64,000 nt of DNA from Streptomyces sp. NBC_01335 (GCF_035953295.1 NZ_CP108370.1:372001-436000), one strand, 5' to 3'. Shown: positions 7,608 through 16,961, counted from the stretch's first letter. Notes: generated by a model not told the origin, from the sequence alone. Program-made: numbers and translations.

Positions 7608-8894
7608 ATGAGCGTTCCCGGACAGGTCCCCGGCGTACGTACGGAGCGGCCGAGGGACGTCGATCTGGCGGACCCGGCGTTCTGGCGGCTGCCGCGCACC
7701 GAGCGGCTGCGGGCGTTCGAGATGCTGCGCGAGCTCGACGCTCCGGTGCGGTTCACCGCGCGCAGCGGCCGGGAGGCGGGGCTCTCCTTCTACGCCCTGG
7801 TGAAGCACGCGGACGTGAAGGCGGCGAGCCGCCGGGCGGACGTCTTCGCGAGCGCCCCGGGGGTCACCGTCCCGGAGCCCGCCCGCTGGGCGAAGGCCGT
7901 CTTCGGCAACTCCATGGTCAACATGGACGGCGCCGACCACGCGGGGCTCCGCCGGATCGTCTCCCGCGCCTTCACCCCCCGGCTGCTCGGTGAGGCCGAG
8001 GAGAACATCTCCCGGGTCACGCGCCGGCTGGTGGACGAGGCGGTGGCCGGCCGTTCCACCGACTTCATGCGGTCGGCGCCCGCGCGCCTGCCGTTCGAGG
8101 TCATCTGCGACCTGATGGGCATTCCGGGGACGTACCGGCCGTGGATCGCCGCCCAGATCGACCACGCGTCGAGCCACGTCGGGGTGGAGCGGCGCGGACT
8201 GGCCCGGATCCGGGTGCCCGGCCGGGGGCTGCGTTCGCTCGCCCGGATGCAGCTCGTGATGGCGCGCATCGCCCACGAGCGCCGCCGCCGGCCCACCGGT
8301 GACCTGATCTCGGCCCTGGTCCGGGCCGACGTGGACGGGCAGTCGCTCGGCGCCCGCGAACTCGGCGCCTTCTTCTCGCTGCTGCTGGTCGCGGGGGTCG
8401 AGACGACCAGGAACGCGCTCGCGCACGGGATGGCGCTGCTGTCCCGGTTCCCGGAGCAGCGCACGCTGCTGGTGTCCGACCTCGACCGGTACGTCGACGG
8501 GGCGATGGAGGAGATCGTCCGGCACTCGACGCCGATCATCCAGTTCCGGCGGACCGTCACCACCGAGCACGAGCTCGGCGGGCGCGTCTTCCGGCCGGGC
8601 GACAAGGCCGTGCTCTTCTACGCCTCCGCCAACCGCGACGCCTCCGTGTTCGCGGAACCGGACCGCTTCGACATCACCCGCTCGCCCAACCCGCATCTGG
8701 GGTACGGGGGAGGCGGCCCGCACCACTGCCTCGGGGCGCACCTGGCCCGCCTGGAGATGCGGGCGCTCTTCACGGAGGTGCTCACCCGGACCGACACCGC
8801 GCGGGCGCTCGGCGAACCGGAGCTGGTGGACTCCAACTTCGACAACCGGGTCCGCGGTCTGGCACTGACCTTCGACTCCGTCCCGACGCCGTAG
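7608..8894 (+). CDS. Cytochrome P450, CYP124/125/142-like
   Basis: A 428-residue soluble bacterial P450. The oxygen-binding I-helix reads LLVAGVETTRN (Glu265), the ExxR motif is EEIVR, and the heme loop is GYGGGGPHHCLGAHLAR with the proximal ligand at Cys374. The loop has one extra glycine compared with classical FGxGxHxCxG and Tyr in place of Phe. As I recall, the lengthened loop is typical of the steroid and branched-lipid oxidising CYP124/125/142 group, so a lipid-like substrate is a reasonable guess. ATG at 7608 has AGGTGG just upstream. No ferredoxin or ferredoxin reductase gene is adjacent, so redox partners come from elsewhere. The GH26-like gene starts 69 bp after its stop. Confidence 0.92.
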   Translation: MSVPGQVPGVRTERPRDVDLADPAFWRLPRTERLRAFEMLRELDAPVRFTARSGREAGLSFYALVKHADVKAASRRADVFASAPGVTVPEPARWAKAVFGNSMVNMDGADHAGLRRIVSRAFTPRLLGEAEENISRVTRRLVDEAVAGRSTDFMRSAPARLPFEVICDLMGIPGTYRPWIAAQIDHASSHVGVERRGLARIRVPGRGLRSLARMQLVMARIAHERRRRPTGDLISALVRADVDGQSLGARELGAFFSLLLVAGVETTRNALAHGMALLSRFPEQRTLLVSDLDRYVDGAMEEIVRHSTPIIQFRRTVTTEHELGGRVFRPGDKAVLFYASANRDASVFAEPDRFDITRSPNPHLGYGGGGPHHCLGAHLARLEMRALFTEVLTRTDTARALGEPELVDSNFDNRVRGLALTFDSVPTP

Positions 8895-8963
8895 GTGGTG
8901 ACCGCCCGTGGGGCCGAGCCGCCGCCGGACCGGCCGGACGTCCACCGATACCGAGGAGCAGCC

Positions 8964-10085
8964 GTGTCCCGTAGTCGCCGTATCGTCAATCTCTGTGTGG
9001 GCACGGTCGCGGCCGGTGTGCTCGCCGTCAGTGGTGCCTCCGGTTTCCGGGTCACCGGGACGGGTTCGGCCGACAGTGCCGGACCGCATGTCGATCCACG
9101 CAGCACGGCGGTCGGCGCCTATCTGGACTACGGCCCCGACGGCGTGGCGCGCATGACGGAGATGTCCCGGTGGCTCGGCGGGAAGGAGCTGCGCGTCGGG
9201 CACAGCTACCTCCCCGGGGACCTCTGGGTGAACATCGAGGGCTCGGTCGACTTCCTGGGCGCGTGGGCGCAGTGGCGGCAGGCGCAGAACGACCGGATGT
9301 TCGTCCTCAACACGCCGATGCTGGAGCGGAACGAGGTGCGGGTCTCGGACGCCACCGTGCGCCTGCGGCTGCGGTCGGGTGCGGCGGGCCTGTACGACCG
9401 GCATTTCCGCAAGCTCGCCGAGCGGCTGGTGGGGCTGGGCATCCCGGACACCGTGATCGTGCTCGGCTGGGAGATGAACGGCACCACCTACGCCCACCGG
9501 TGCGGGCCGGACCCGGCGGCCTGGAAGGCGTACTGGCAGCGGATCGTCACCGCCATGCGCTCGGTCGAGGGCCAGCGGTTCCGCTTCGACTTCGCGCCGA
9601 GCCGGGGGCGGGACGCGGTTCCCTGGACCGACTGCTATCCCGGTGACGACTTCGTGGACATCGTCGGCATGGACTCCTACGACCAGCCGCCGGGCGAGAA
9701 CTTCGACGACCAGGTGTACGGCGAGTACGGGCTGCAGAAGCACGTGGACTTCGCCGCCGAGCACGGGAAGCCGATCTCGTACCCGGAGTGGGGCCTCTTC
9801 CGCAACGGCGACAACCCCGAGTACATGCGCCGGATGCTCGAATGGATGGATCTCCACCCGCCCGTCTACCAGACGATCACGGACTACTGCCCGCACGGGG
9901 TGTGGCGGTGCGGCGGGAATCCGGCGGCGTCGAAGCTCTACCGGTCCTTCCTCAGTGACGAGAACCGGCCGCTCCCGGTGGAAACGACCTCCACGCCGGG
10001 ACCGGCCGAATGGTGCTTCCCGCTGTCACTGAGCGACTGGTTCACCGACTGGGCGAAGAGCCGGCGGATCTGTGTGAAGCTCTGA
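8964..10085 (+). CDS. Secreted GH26-like glycoside hydrolase (beta-mannanase type)
   Basis: A 373-residue protein beginning at GTG 8964 with AGGAG 6 nt upstream. Residues 1-30 look like a signal peptide (VSRSRRIVNLCVGTVAAGVL...). The (beta/alpha)8 catalytic pattern of clan GH-A family 26 is visible: the putative acid/base Glu170 in LGWEMNG and the putative nucleophile Glu275 in ISYPEWGL. GH26 enzymes cleave beta-1,4-mannans and related glucans. Four Cys in the C-terminal third (TDYCPHGVWRCGG, EWCF, RICVKL) suggest disulfides outside the cell. Substrate is not certain; GH26-like proteins in actinomycete surface-polysaccharide loci often have unknown targets. Confidence 0.8.
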   Translation: MSRSRRIVNLCVGTVAAGVLAVSGASGFRVTGTGSADSAGPHVDPRSTAVGAYLDYGPDGVARMTEMSRWLGGKELRVGHSYLPGDLWVNIEGSVDFLGAWAQWRQAQNDRMFVLNTPMLERNEVRVSDATVRLRLRSGAAGLYDRHFRKLAERLVGLGIPDTVIVLGWEMNGTTYAHRCGPDPAAWKAYWQRIVTAMRSVEGQRFRFDFAPSRGRDAVPWTDCYPGDDFVDIVGMDSYDQPPGENFDDQVYGEYGLQKHVDFAAEHGKPISYPEWGLFRNGDNPEYMRRMLEWMDLHPPVYQTITDYCPHGVWRCGGNPAASKLYRSFLSDENRPLPVETTSTPGPAEWCFPLSLSDWFTDWAKSRRICVKL

Positions 10086-10095
10086 TCCCGCCGGC

Positions 10096-10584
10096 TCAGC
10101 CGAGGTCGTCGCTCGCGGCGGCCCGGAACCAGGTGGGGCCGTCGGTGAGGGACTGCTTGATCCGGAAACGCGCGAACTCGGCCAGCGGCGGCAGCGCGTC
10201 CAGGGCGAACCAGGCGACCTCCAGCGACTCGTCGTCGTTGACGCGCGGCTCACCGCCGGTGGCCCGGCACCGGAAGGTGATGTCGAGGTACTGGCAGTGG
10301 TCCCCGTTCGGGTACTCCACGGGCTTCAGCGCCTCGGTGAGCACCACGCGTTCGGCCACGCAGTGCACGGCCGTCTCCTCGTACACCTCGCGCACAGCGG
10401 TCCGCGCGGGCTCCTCGCCGGGTTCGGGGATGCCGCCGATGACCGACCACTTGCCGGTGTCGGCCCGCTTGCCGAGGAGGACCCGGCCGTCCTCGTCGAA
10501 GACGACCGCGCTCACCCCCGGCAGCAGAAGCAGCTGGTGGCCGGCGGTGGCCCTGATCGTACGGATGAAGTCGGGAGTAGCCAT
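10096..10584 (-). CDS. NUDIX hydrolase
   Basis: A 162-residue single-domain NUDIX protein. The NUDIX box lies near residues 49-71 (GGIPEPGEEPARTAV then REVYEET); the last glycine of the box is Ala. It hydrolyses a nucleoside diphosphate linked to X; the substrate cannot be deduced. It converges on the GH26-like gene with only 10 bp between stops and lies 22 bp downstream of lnt on the same strand, so read-through from lnt is possible. Confidence 0.9.
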   Translation of the reverse strand: MATPDFIRTIRATAGHQLLLLPGVSAVVFDEDGRVLLGKRADTGKWSVIGGIPEPGEEPARTAVREVYEETAVHCVAERVVLTEALKPVEYPNGDHCQYLDITFRCRATGGEPRVNDDESLEVAWFALDALPPLAEFARFRIKQSLTDGPTWFRAAASDDLG

Positions 10585-10606
10585 GCGGATGAGCCTAACG
10601 TGATCT

Positions 10607-12208
10607 TCAGGCGGTCCGGCGGGCCCGACGGGAGCGGCGGGAGCGGACGGCGACGAGGACGAGGCCGGCGGTGGCGAAGAGGGCGATGATCCCTTCCGGG
10701 AGTGCGCCCATCCGGGTGGCGGGGGTCAGGGAGGACCGCAGGGGCACCTCGTCCACCAGGGCCGCGGGGGTGAAGAACCCGGACTTCTCCACGATCGTGC
10801 CGTCCGGGCGGATGACGGCGCTGACCCCGCTGGTGACCGGTACGACGACGGCGCGGCCGTGCTCCACCGCCCGCACCCGGGACATCGCGAGCTGCTGGTA
10901 GGTCATCTCGGTGCGCCCGAACGTGGCGTTGTTGCTCGGTACGGCGATCAGCTGACCACCGGCCTTCACGGTGTCGCGCACGGCGTCGTCGAACGCGGCT
11001 TCGTAGCAGGTGACGAAGCCGACCTTCGTACCTGCCAGGTCGAACACACCGACCTTGGTGCCGGAGCCGAAGTCACGCTGGACACGGTCGACGTCCTTGC
11101 TGAAGACGCGGGCGACCGAGCGCATCGGCATGTACTCGCCGAACGGCTGGATGTGCCGCTTGTCGTACGTGTCGAGGGGGCCCTTCTCCGGGTCCCACTG
11201 GATCAGCGTGTTGCGCAGCTTGCCGGTGTCGGGTTCGACGACCGCGCCGACCACGGTGGGGACGCCGATGGCCCGGACCGCCTGGTCGATGACGTCCCAG
11301 GCGTCGGCGTTGCGGTAGGGGTCGAGGTCGGAGGAGTTCTCCGGCCAGAGGACGAAGTCGGGCTGGGGCTCCTTGCCCGCCTTCACGTCCGCCGCGAGCT
11401 GCTCCGTGACCCGGACGTGGTTGTCGAGCACGGCGCGCCGCTGGGAGTTGAAGTCCAGGCCGAGGCGCGGCACGTTGCCCTGGATCGCGGCGACGGTCGC
11501 GGTGCCGTCCTCCGGGGAGTTGTCGACCAGCGGGAGCGAGCCGAGGGCGCCCGCGACGGGGACCAGCACCGCCGCGGCGGCCATCGCGGCCGCCGCGCGC
11601 GGGAGCTCTCCGGTCGAGCGGTACGCGCGGACCCGCCGGACCACCTCGAAGAGGCCGAATCCGCAGAGGACCACCGCGAAGGAGAGGAGCGGTGTACCGC
11701 CGAGGGCGGCGATCGGCAGGAAGACGCTGTCGGCCTGGCCGAAGGCGATCTTGCCCCAGGGGAACCCGCCGAACGGCACACGGGCCCGGACCGCCTCGTC
11801 GAGGGTCCAGACGGCCGCCGCCCAGAACGGCCAGTACGCCAGCCTGGTCACGGCGGCGATACCGACGCAGCCCACCGCGACGAAGAGCGCCTCGGCCACG
11901 GCCAGCGCCAGCCACGGGACCGGGCCGACGTCCTCGCCGGTCCAGTGCAGCAGCGGCAGCAGGAAGCCGAGCCCGGCCAGCAGGCCCAGGCCGAACGCGG
12001 CGCGCGGGCGGCGTTCGAACAGGACCCAGCCCAGCAGGGCGAAGCCGGGCAGCACCAGCCACCACAGGGGCCGGGGCGGGAAGCTCACGTACAGCAGCGC
12101 TCCGGAGAGCACGGCCGCGGCCGGTCGGGCCCAGGTGAGCCACCGCCCCCGGGAACGTGACTCGGGAACGGGCGACGGATCATCGACGGAGGTGATGGTG
12201 GCGCTCAC
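10607..12208 (-). CDS. lnt: Apolipoprotein N-acyltransferase
   Basis: A 533-residue integral membrane enzyme with six to seven N-terminal membrane segments, an extracytoplasmic nitrilase-fold domain and a final TM. The catalytic triad is recognisable: Glu near 287 in VLWPENSS, Lys near 348 in TYDKRHIQPFGEYMP, and Cys near 400 in FVTCYEAAF. It adds the third acyl chain to diacylated lipoproteins. Lipoprotein substrates exist nearby, such as the sugar-binding protein at 34880. The GTG start at 12208 fits the family N-terminus; longer upstream extensions in frame are low-complexity GC-rich reading. No Dpm1-type synthase is fused or adjacent. Confidence 0.93.
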   Translation of the reverse strand: MSATITSVDDPSPVPESRSRGRWLTWARPAAAVLSGALLYVSFPPRPLWWLVLPGFALLGWVLFERRPRAAFGLGLLAGLGFLLPLLHWTGEDVGPVPWLALAVAEALFVAVGCVGIAAVTRLAYWPFWAAAVWTLDEAVRARVPFGGFPWGKIAFGQADSVFLPIAALGGTPLLSFAVVLCGFGLFEVVRRVRAYRSTGELPRAAAAMAAAAVLVPVAGALGSLPLVDNSPEDGTATVAAIQGNVPRLGLDFNSQRRAVLDNHVRVTEQLAADVKAGKEPQPDFVLWPENSSDLDPYRNADAWDVIDQAVRAIGVPTVVGAVVEPDTGKLRNTLIQWDPEKGPLDTYDKRHIQPFGEYMPMRSVARVFSKDVDRVQRDFGSGTKVGVFDLAGTKVGFVTCYEAAFDDAVRDTVKAGGQLIAVPSNNATFGRTEMTYQQLAMSRVRAVEHGRAVVVPVTSGVSAVIRPDGTIVEKSGFFTPAALVDEVPLRSSLTPATRMGALPEGIIALFATAGLVLVAVRSRRSRRARRTA

Positions 12209-12324
12209 CTGCGGGAGTCTACGGGCGGCTGCTGTGCGCGCGGCAGCGGGGAGAGTCAGGTGGCCGGGGCGGGTGTCCGGGGACGCCTCGTCGTGGAGCA
12301 CCGGCCCGCGGCCGGGTCCCGGGG

Positions 12325-12888
12325 TCAGGCTTCGGAGGGCCTGCCGGCCGCCGGGAGGCGGAGCCGGTCGCGGATGAACCGTACGGCGGCCTCCGCGTTG
12401 TCGACGGTGACGGTGAACGACATGCCGTCGCCGAGCCGGAGCAGCAGCGCCTCGCCCCGGCGCACCACGACGGCGGTGCCCTGTTCGGGGCGCCAGCGGT
12501 AGCCCCACCCGCCCCACTGGCGCGGGGTCACGCGGGGGACGAACTCGGCGCCCACGACGTGGGTGAGCAGGATGCGGCGGCGCGGCAGCCCCATGTGGCC
12601 GCAGCGGACCTCGAGTGCGTCGCCGTCCACCTTCACCGCGACATGGACGAAGGCGAGGGTGCCGTAGAGCATCAGGAGTCCGGCGGCGACGCAGCCGACC
12701 ACCGACATAACCAGGGGGGCGACGCCGGAGGTCCAGTTGGAATCGAGGGCGATCTCGACCCCGAGGGCCAAGCACGCCGCTCCCACGAAGGCCAGCAGCC
12801 ACTGGGCGCGGTTGGTCGCCTTGCCGGTCCACACGGTGGACGGCGCCTGGGTCGAGCCGTGCGCCGCACGGCCGGGGTGGTCCGTCAT
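12325..12888 (-). CDS. Two-TM membrane protein with PH-like domain
   Basis: A 187-residue protein with two membrane helices (WLLAFVGAACLALGVEIA and VMSVVGCVAAGLLMLYG) followed by a small beta-rich region (ALEVRCGHMGLPRRRILLTH, then GGWGYRWRPEQGTAVVVR) of the kind annotated as bacterial PH/DUF3093-like. Function is unknown; such proteins are common in actinomycete membranes. ATG 12888 (MTDHPG) is the likely start; ATG 12906 would add six residues and neither has a strong ribosome site. It lies upstream of lnt on the same strand with 116 bp between. Confidence 0.7.
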   Translation of the reverse strand: MTDHPGRAAHGSTQAPSTVWTGKATNRAQWLLAFVGAACLALGVEIALDSNWTSGVAPLVMSVVGCVAAGLLMLYGTLAFVHVAVKVDGDALEVRCGHMGLPRRRILLTHVVGAEFVPRVTPRQWGGWGYRWRPEQGTAVVVRRGEALLLRLGDGMSFTVTVDNAEAAVRFIRDRLRLPAAGRPSEA

Positions 12889-12958
12889 GCTCAGCAGCGT
12901 ACCCATGACCCGCACCCGCGGGGCGGGTGTCACAAGGCCGATCGGGCGGTGGCCGCGG

Positions 12959-13744
12959 TCAGCGGGAGGCGCCCACGCCCCGCAGCAGCCTGCCCTCGGC
13001 GTAGGTGAGAGCGGCGTCCGGCAGGTCGGCCTCGCGCCCGCTGAGGAGGACGGTGAGAGAACCGGTCGGTTCGGCCGACGGAGCGGGTTCGGCGCCGATG
13101 CGGCGGAGCGCCTGGGCGGCCACGGCCCCGGCGGAGCCGTGCAGGACCACCGGGGGGTGGCCCGGCCGCCGCAGGGCGTCGGCGACGCGGTCGGCGACCA
13201 GCTCGTAGTGGGTGCAGCCGAGGACCACCGTGCGGACATCGGCGGGGGTGAGTGCGGCGGCGGCGGCCACGGCGCGGTCGATCGCGGCCTCGTCGGCGTA
13301 CTCGATGGCGTCGGCCAGGCCCGGGCAGGGGACCTCGGTGACGTCCACGTCTGCCGCGAACTCCCGGATCAGCCCGCGCTGGTAGGGGCTGCCGGTGGTG
13401 GCGGGGGTGGCCCAGATGGCGAACGGACCGCCGGGGGCGGCCGCGGGCTTGATCGCCGGTACGGTGCCGATGACCGGCAGCGCGGGCTCCAGCTCGGCGC
13501 GCAGCGCGGGCAGCGCGCGCACGGACGCCGTGTTGCAGGCGACGACCAGCGCGTCCGGCCGCCGCGCCGCGGCGGCGCGGGCCACGGCGAGCGCGAGCAC
13601 GGTGACCTCCTCGGGCCCGCGCGGCCCCCAGGGCATGGTGCCGGGGTCCGAGGAGAGCACCAGATCGGCGTCGGGGCGCAGTCTGCGCACCTCGGCGGCG
13701 GCCGCCAGCAGTCCGATTCCTGAGTCCATGAGCGCGATCTTCAC
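12959..13744 (-). CDS. Aspartate/glutamate racemase family protein
   Basis: A 261-residue cofactor-independent racemase-fold protein. It has the MurI-type N-terminus MDSGIGLL, the two catalytic cysteines in VVACNTAS and VLGCTHYE, and His after the second Cys. The second glycine of the usual DSGxGG is replaced (DSGIGL), so it could be a paralogue acting on Asp, hydantoin or another substrate rather than the cell-wall glutamate racemase. No murein genes flank it. It is divergent from the GT2 gene. Confidence 0.82.
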   Translation of the reverse strand: MKIALMDSGIGLLAAAAEVRRLRPDADLVLSSDPGTMPWGPRGPEEVTVLALAVARAAAARRPDALVVACNTASVRALPALRAELEPALPVIGTVPAIKPAAAPGGPFAIWATPATTGSPYQRGLIREFAADVDVTEVPCPGLADAIEYADEAAIDRAVAAAAALTPADVRTVVLGCTHYELVADRVADALRRPGHPPVVLHGSAGAVAAQALRRIGAEPAPSAEPTGSLTVLLSGREADLPDAALTYAEGRLLRGVGASR

Positions 13745-13801
13745 CCGGTCACCTTATGCCACCCCCCTCCGCGGCCGGTCGGAGTGGGGCAGACTCGGCG
13801 G

Positions 13802-14983
13802 ATGAGCGCCGTTGCCTGGATCGCCGTGGGTTCCCTGATCGCGTGGATGTGGCTGCTGCTCGGCCAGGGGTTCTACTGGCGGACGGACCAGCGGTTGCCG
13901 GTACGGTCCGAGCCGGCGCGCTGGCCCTCGGTCGCCGTCGTCGTACCGGCCCGGGACGAGGCGCCGATCCTGCCGGTGAGCCTTCCCTCGCTGCTGGCGC
14001 AGGACTACCCGGGGGAGGTCTTCGTCGTCCTCGTCGACGACTGCAGTTCGGACGGCACCGGGGAACTCGCGCGGGAGCTGGCCGACCGGTGCGGCGGGCT
14101 GGAGCTCCAGGTCGTCTCCCCGGGCGAACCGGAACCGGGATGGACGGGCAAGCTGTGGGCGGTGCGGCACGGGATCGCGGTGGCGCGGCAGCGCGGCCCG
14201 GAGTTCCTGCTGCTGACCGACGCGGACATCGCCCATGAGCCGGACAGTCTGCGGGAGCTGGTGGCGGCGGCCGGGCCGGCGGGCCCGGACGGTTACGCCC
14301 TGGTCTCCCAGATGGCCCGGCTCCGGGTGGAGAGCTGCTGGGAGCGGCTCGTGGTGCCCGCCTTCGTCTACTTCTTCGGGCAGCTCTTCCCCTTCCGCCG
14401 GGTGAACCGGGCGGGCTCCCGGACCGCCGCGGCCGCCGGGGGCTGCGTGCTGCTGCGCGACGAGGCCGCGGTACGGGCCGGGATCCCGGAGTCCATCCGG
14501 CAGGCGGTGATCGACGACGTGTCGCTGGCGCGGGTGGTCAAGCGCACCGGCGGCCGGATCTGGCTGGGGCTCGCGGAGCGGGTGGACAGCGTCCGCCCCT
14601 ACCCGGGGCTCGGGGAGCTGTGGCGGATGGTCTCGCGGAGCGCGTACGCGCAGTTGCGGCACAGTCCGCTGCTGCTCGCGGGGACGGTGCCGGGTCTCGC
14701 CCTCGTCTATCTCGCGCCGCCGGTGACGCTGGTGACGGGTTCGGCCCTGGTCGATCCGGCGGCCTCGTGGGCCGGGGGGCTGGCGTGGACGGTGATGACG
14801 GTGACGTACCTGCCGATGCTGACGTACTACCGCCAGTCGCTCTGGCTCGCGCCGCTGCTCCCCTTCACCGCCCTGCTCTATCTGCTGATGACCGTCGACT
14901 CGGCGGTCCAGCACCACCGGGGGCGGGGCGCCGCCTGGAAGGGGCGCACCTATCCCCGTCCGGAGACCGCGCCGGAGCGGTGA
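13802..14983 (+). CDS. GT2 family membrane glycosyltransferase (HpnB-like)
   Basis: A 393-residue protein: N-terminal TM (residues 3-22), a GT-A catalytic domain with VVPARDEAP, VDDCSSDGTG, the DxD-like TDADI and a distal VIDDVSLARVVK, then three or four TM segments in the C-terminal third. The GWTGKLWAV sequence before the DxD motif is characteristic of hopanoid-associated glycosyltransferase HpnB relatives. Whether it really modifies a hopanoid is uncertain, because no squalene-hopene cyclase gene lies in the window. Start ATG 13802 is preferred to GTG 13784 on ribosome-site grounds. Confidence 0.82.
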   Translation: MSAVAWIAVGSLIAWMWLLLGQGFYWRTDQRLPVRSEPARWPSVAVVVPARDEAPILPVSLPSLLAQDYPGEVFVVLVDDCSSDGTGELARELADRCGGLELQVVSPGEPEPGWTGKLWAVRHGIAVARQRGPEFLLLTDADIAHEPDSLRELVAAAGPAGPDGYALVSQMARLRVESCWERLVVPAFVYFFGQLFPFRRVNRAGSRTAAAAGGCVLLRDEAAVRAGIPESIRQAVIDDVSLARVVKRTGGRIWLGLAERVDSVRPYPGLGELWRMVSRSAYAQLRHSPLLLAGTVPGLALVYLAPPVTLVTGSALVDPAASWAGGLAWTVMTVTYLPMLTYYRQSLWLAPLLPFTALLYLLMTVDSAVQHHRGRGAAWKGRTYPRPETAPER

Positions 14984-15281
14984 GGCGGAAACGGGGGCGG
15001 GCCGGGGCGGTGAGGCGGACGGGGGTCGTGCCGGGACACCTCGGCCCGGCACACCCCGTTCCGGGGCGGGCACCCGAGGGGCTGTCCGCATCCACCCAAA
15101 CCGGGACGCGGCAGGACCTCACGACCGCCCGACATGACGCCCTTTACACGATCACTACACACCACGGTGACCCTTTATGGGAAGTTCGCTCGCATTGGTG
15201 AACTCAGCTGGCACACAACTAGGGAAACAACCTTCTGGGCGGCCTCCCCAACTCGCACATCGTGGGCTTAACTTAGGTGGC
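14984..15281. other. Intergenic region with direct repeat and A+T-richer promoter zone
   Basis: No gene is seen. A 13-bp direct repeat (GCGGTGAGGCGGA) recurs just after the GT2 stop. From about 15140 to 15280 the sequence is clearly less G+C-rich and probably holds the promoter of the next gene; no confident -35/-10 pair could be chosen. Confidence 0.5.
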
Positions 15282-15863
15282 ATGACCTCCCCCCGCTCCA
15301 GCTACGGAAGCGGCTACTACGCCGCACCGTCGTTCGCCGACACTCCGATCTACGACTCCCTGGTCGCGGAGCGAGGCACGCCTCAGATCGCGCCGATCCG
15401 AGTGCCCGCCGCCTACGAGACCGGCAACAGCTATCTCCCCGCGCTGCCGTCCTCGCTGCCGGCCCTTCCCGCTGCTCCTTCCCAGCCCGTCGGCTCCTAT
15501 GGCTACCAGCAGCCGATGGCGCAGCCGTACCAGCCGCAGGCTCCGATGCAGCCCGGGCAGACGCAGCCCGCACAGCTGCAGCACGCCCCCGCGCCGTACA
15601 TCCCGCAGCAGCCCTCCCCCGCGCGGGGATACCCGCAACAGCAGACGCCCGCCCGGGGGTTCCCGGCGCAGCAGACCCCGCCGCGGGGCTTCCCCCAGCA
15701 GCAGGCTCCGATGCGCGGCGGCTACCCGCAGCAGCAACAGCCGCCGCGGCCCGCGCCCGCCACCGGCTACGAGGCGATGCGGCCGGCGGCACCCCGCCCC
15801 GCGCCGGCGCCTTCGCCGTACGAGGACCCGTACGACCAGCCGTACCAGGGCCGGGGGTACTGA
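15282..15863 (+). CDS. Pro/Gln-rich conserved streptomycete protein (DUF6643-like)
   Basis: A 193-residue protein with a conserved-looking N-terminal third (MTSPRSSYGSGYYAAPSFAD, TPIYDSLVAERGTPQIAPIR) and a low-complexity tail of PQQ, RGYP and RGFP repeats, ending PYEDPYDQPYQGRGY. It has no signal peptide or TM. I recall similar proteins annotated only as DUF6643; function unknown. The tail consists of five near-repeats of about ten residues (ARGYPQQQTP, ARGFPAQQTP, PRGFPQQQAP...), suggesting disorder and possible expansion by slippage. ATG 15282 is preceded by AGGTGG at short spacing; an upstream in-frame ATG at 15177 lies inside the promoter-like region. Confidence 0.75.
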   Translation: MTSPRSSYGSGYYAAPSFADTPIYDSLVAERGTPQIAPIRVPAAYETGNSYLPALPSSLPALPAAPSQPVGSYGYQQPMAQPYQPQAPMQPGQTQPAQLQHAPAPYIPQQPSPARGYPQQQTPARGFPAQQTPPRGFPQQQAPMRGGYPQQQQPPRPAPATGYEAMRPAAPRPAPAPSPYEDPYDQPYQGRGY

Positions 15864-15960
15864 CGGGCGCCGACCGCACCCGGCCCAGGGAGAACGGCCC
15901 TGGTCGTGGCCGCGGGCGGGTGCGTGCGGGGGCCTCGGAGGGCGCTGACAAAATGGGCGG

Positions 15961-16785
15961 ATGGTTCATCCCGTTCTGTGCTCCCTCCACCTCCATCCCG
16001 TCAAGTCGCTGGCGGCACTGACCGTCGCCGGCGCCGTCGTCGAGCCGTGGGGACTCGCCGGCGACCGTCGCTGGATGCTGGTGGACGAGGCGGCCACAGC
16101 GGTCACACAGCGTCAGGAACCGCGTCTGACGGGGATCTCCGCGACGACGCTGCCCGACGGCGGGGTGGAGCTGTCCGCGCCCGGCAGGCCGCCGCTGGCG
16201 GTGGCGGTGCCGCAGCGGGCGGACACGGCCGTCGTGGAGCTGTTCGGCAAGAGGTTCGAGGTGGTCGAGGCGGCACCGGCCGCGCATGCCTGGCTGAGCG
16301 GGTTTCTCGGTAGGGAGGTCCGGCTCGTCCATCAGGACGAGCCGTCGTTCCGGAGGCCCGTCAACCCGAAGTACGCGCGGCCCGGGGAGACGGTCAGCCT
16401 CGCGGACGGTTACCCGCTGCTGCTGACCACCGTCGCCTCGCTGGACGCCCTCAACGCGCTGATCGCGAGCGGCGATCACCCGCAGGAGGGCCCGCTGCCG
16501 ATGAACCGGTTCCGGCCCAACGCCGTGGTGGACGGCACCGGTGCCTGGGAGGAGGACGGCTGGCGGCGGGTCGCGATCGGCCCGGTGGCCTTCCGCGTGG
16601 CGAAGCCGTGCCGGAGATGCGCGATCACCACCATCGACCAGTCGACGGCACGGCGCGGCAGGGAACCGCTGCGCACGCTCGCCCTGCACCGCAGGACGGG
16701 GGCGGAGCTGCTGTTCGGCATGCACCTCGTGCCCGAGGGCACGGGGGCCGTCCGGGTCGGGGACCCGGTCCGCGTTCTGGAGTGA
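15961..16785 (+). CDS. MOSC domain-containing protein (YcbX/mARC-like)
   Basis: A 274-residue protein with an N-terminal beta-barrel MOSC_N region (LHLHPVKSLAAL, GLAGDRRWMLVDE) and a C-terminal MOSC domain (NRFRPNAVVDG, CRRCAITTIDQSTA). Cys in KPCRRC would be the molybdenum ligand, as in mARC and YcbX. These enzymes reduce N-hydroxylated compounds using molybdenum cofactor; the natural substrate is generally unclear. No redox partner or Moco gene is next to it. Confidence 0.88.
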   Translation: MVHPVLCSLHLHPVKSLAALTVAGAVVEPWGLAGDRRWMLVDEAATAVTQRQEPRLTGISATTLPDGGVELSAPGRPPLAVAVPQRADTAVVELFGKRFEVVEAAPAAHAWLSGFLGREVRLVHQDEPSFRRPVNPKYARPGETVSLADGYPLLLTTVASLDALNALIASGDHPQEGPLPMNRFRPNAVVDGTGAWEEDGWRRVAIGPVAFRVAKPCRRCAITTIDQSTARRGREPLRTLALHRRTGAELLFGMHLVPEGTGAVRVGDPVRVLE

Positions 16786-16961
16786 GCCCCACCCCGCGGC
16801 GGCGGCCCCGCGGCCGGCCGGGAACGGTCGGGGGGCGGATGGGCGTTGGGGGTGGTGAGGCCGCCCCCCGCGCTCCCCCGGGTGCGTGCACGGGCGCTCG
16901 GACGGGTGCGTGCGCTCCGAGCGGGCGGGCGCACGGGGAGACAGGCGAGGGGGCGACAGCT

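Noticed and set aside
5618..10085. Secondary-metabolite cluster around tyrosinase and P450
   Set aside because: No synthase, NRPS, PKS or terpene cyclase; melanin genes and a lone P450 do not make a cluster.
13802..14983. Hopanoid gene cluster anchored by the HpnB-like glycosyltransferase
   Set aside because: No squalene-hopene cyclase or other hpn gene in the window; similarity alone is not enough.
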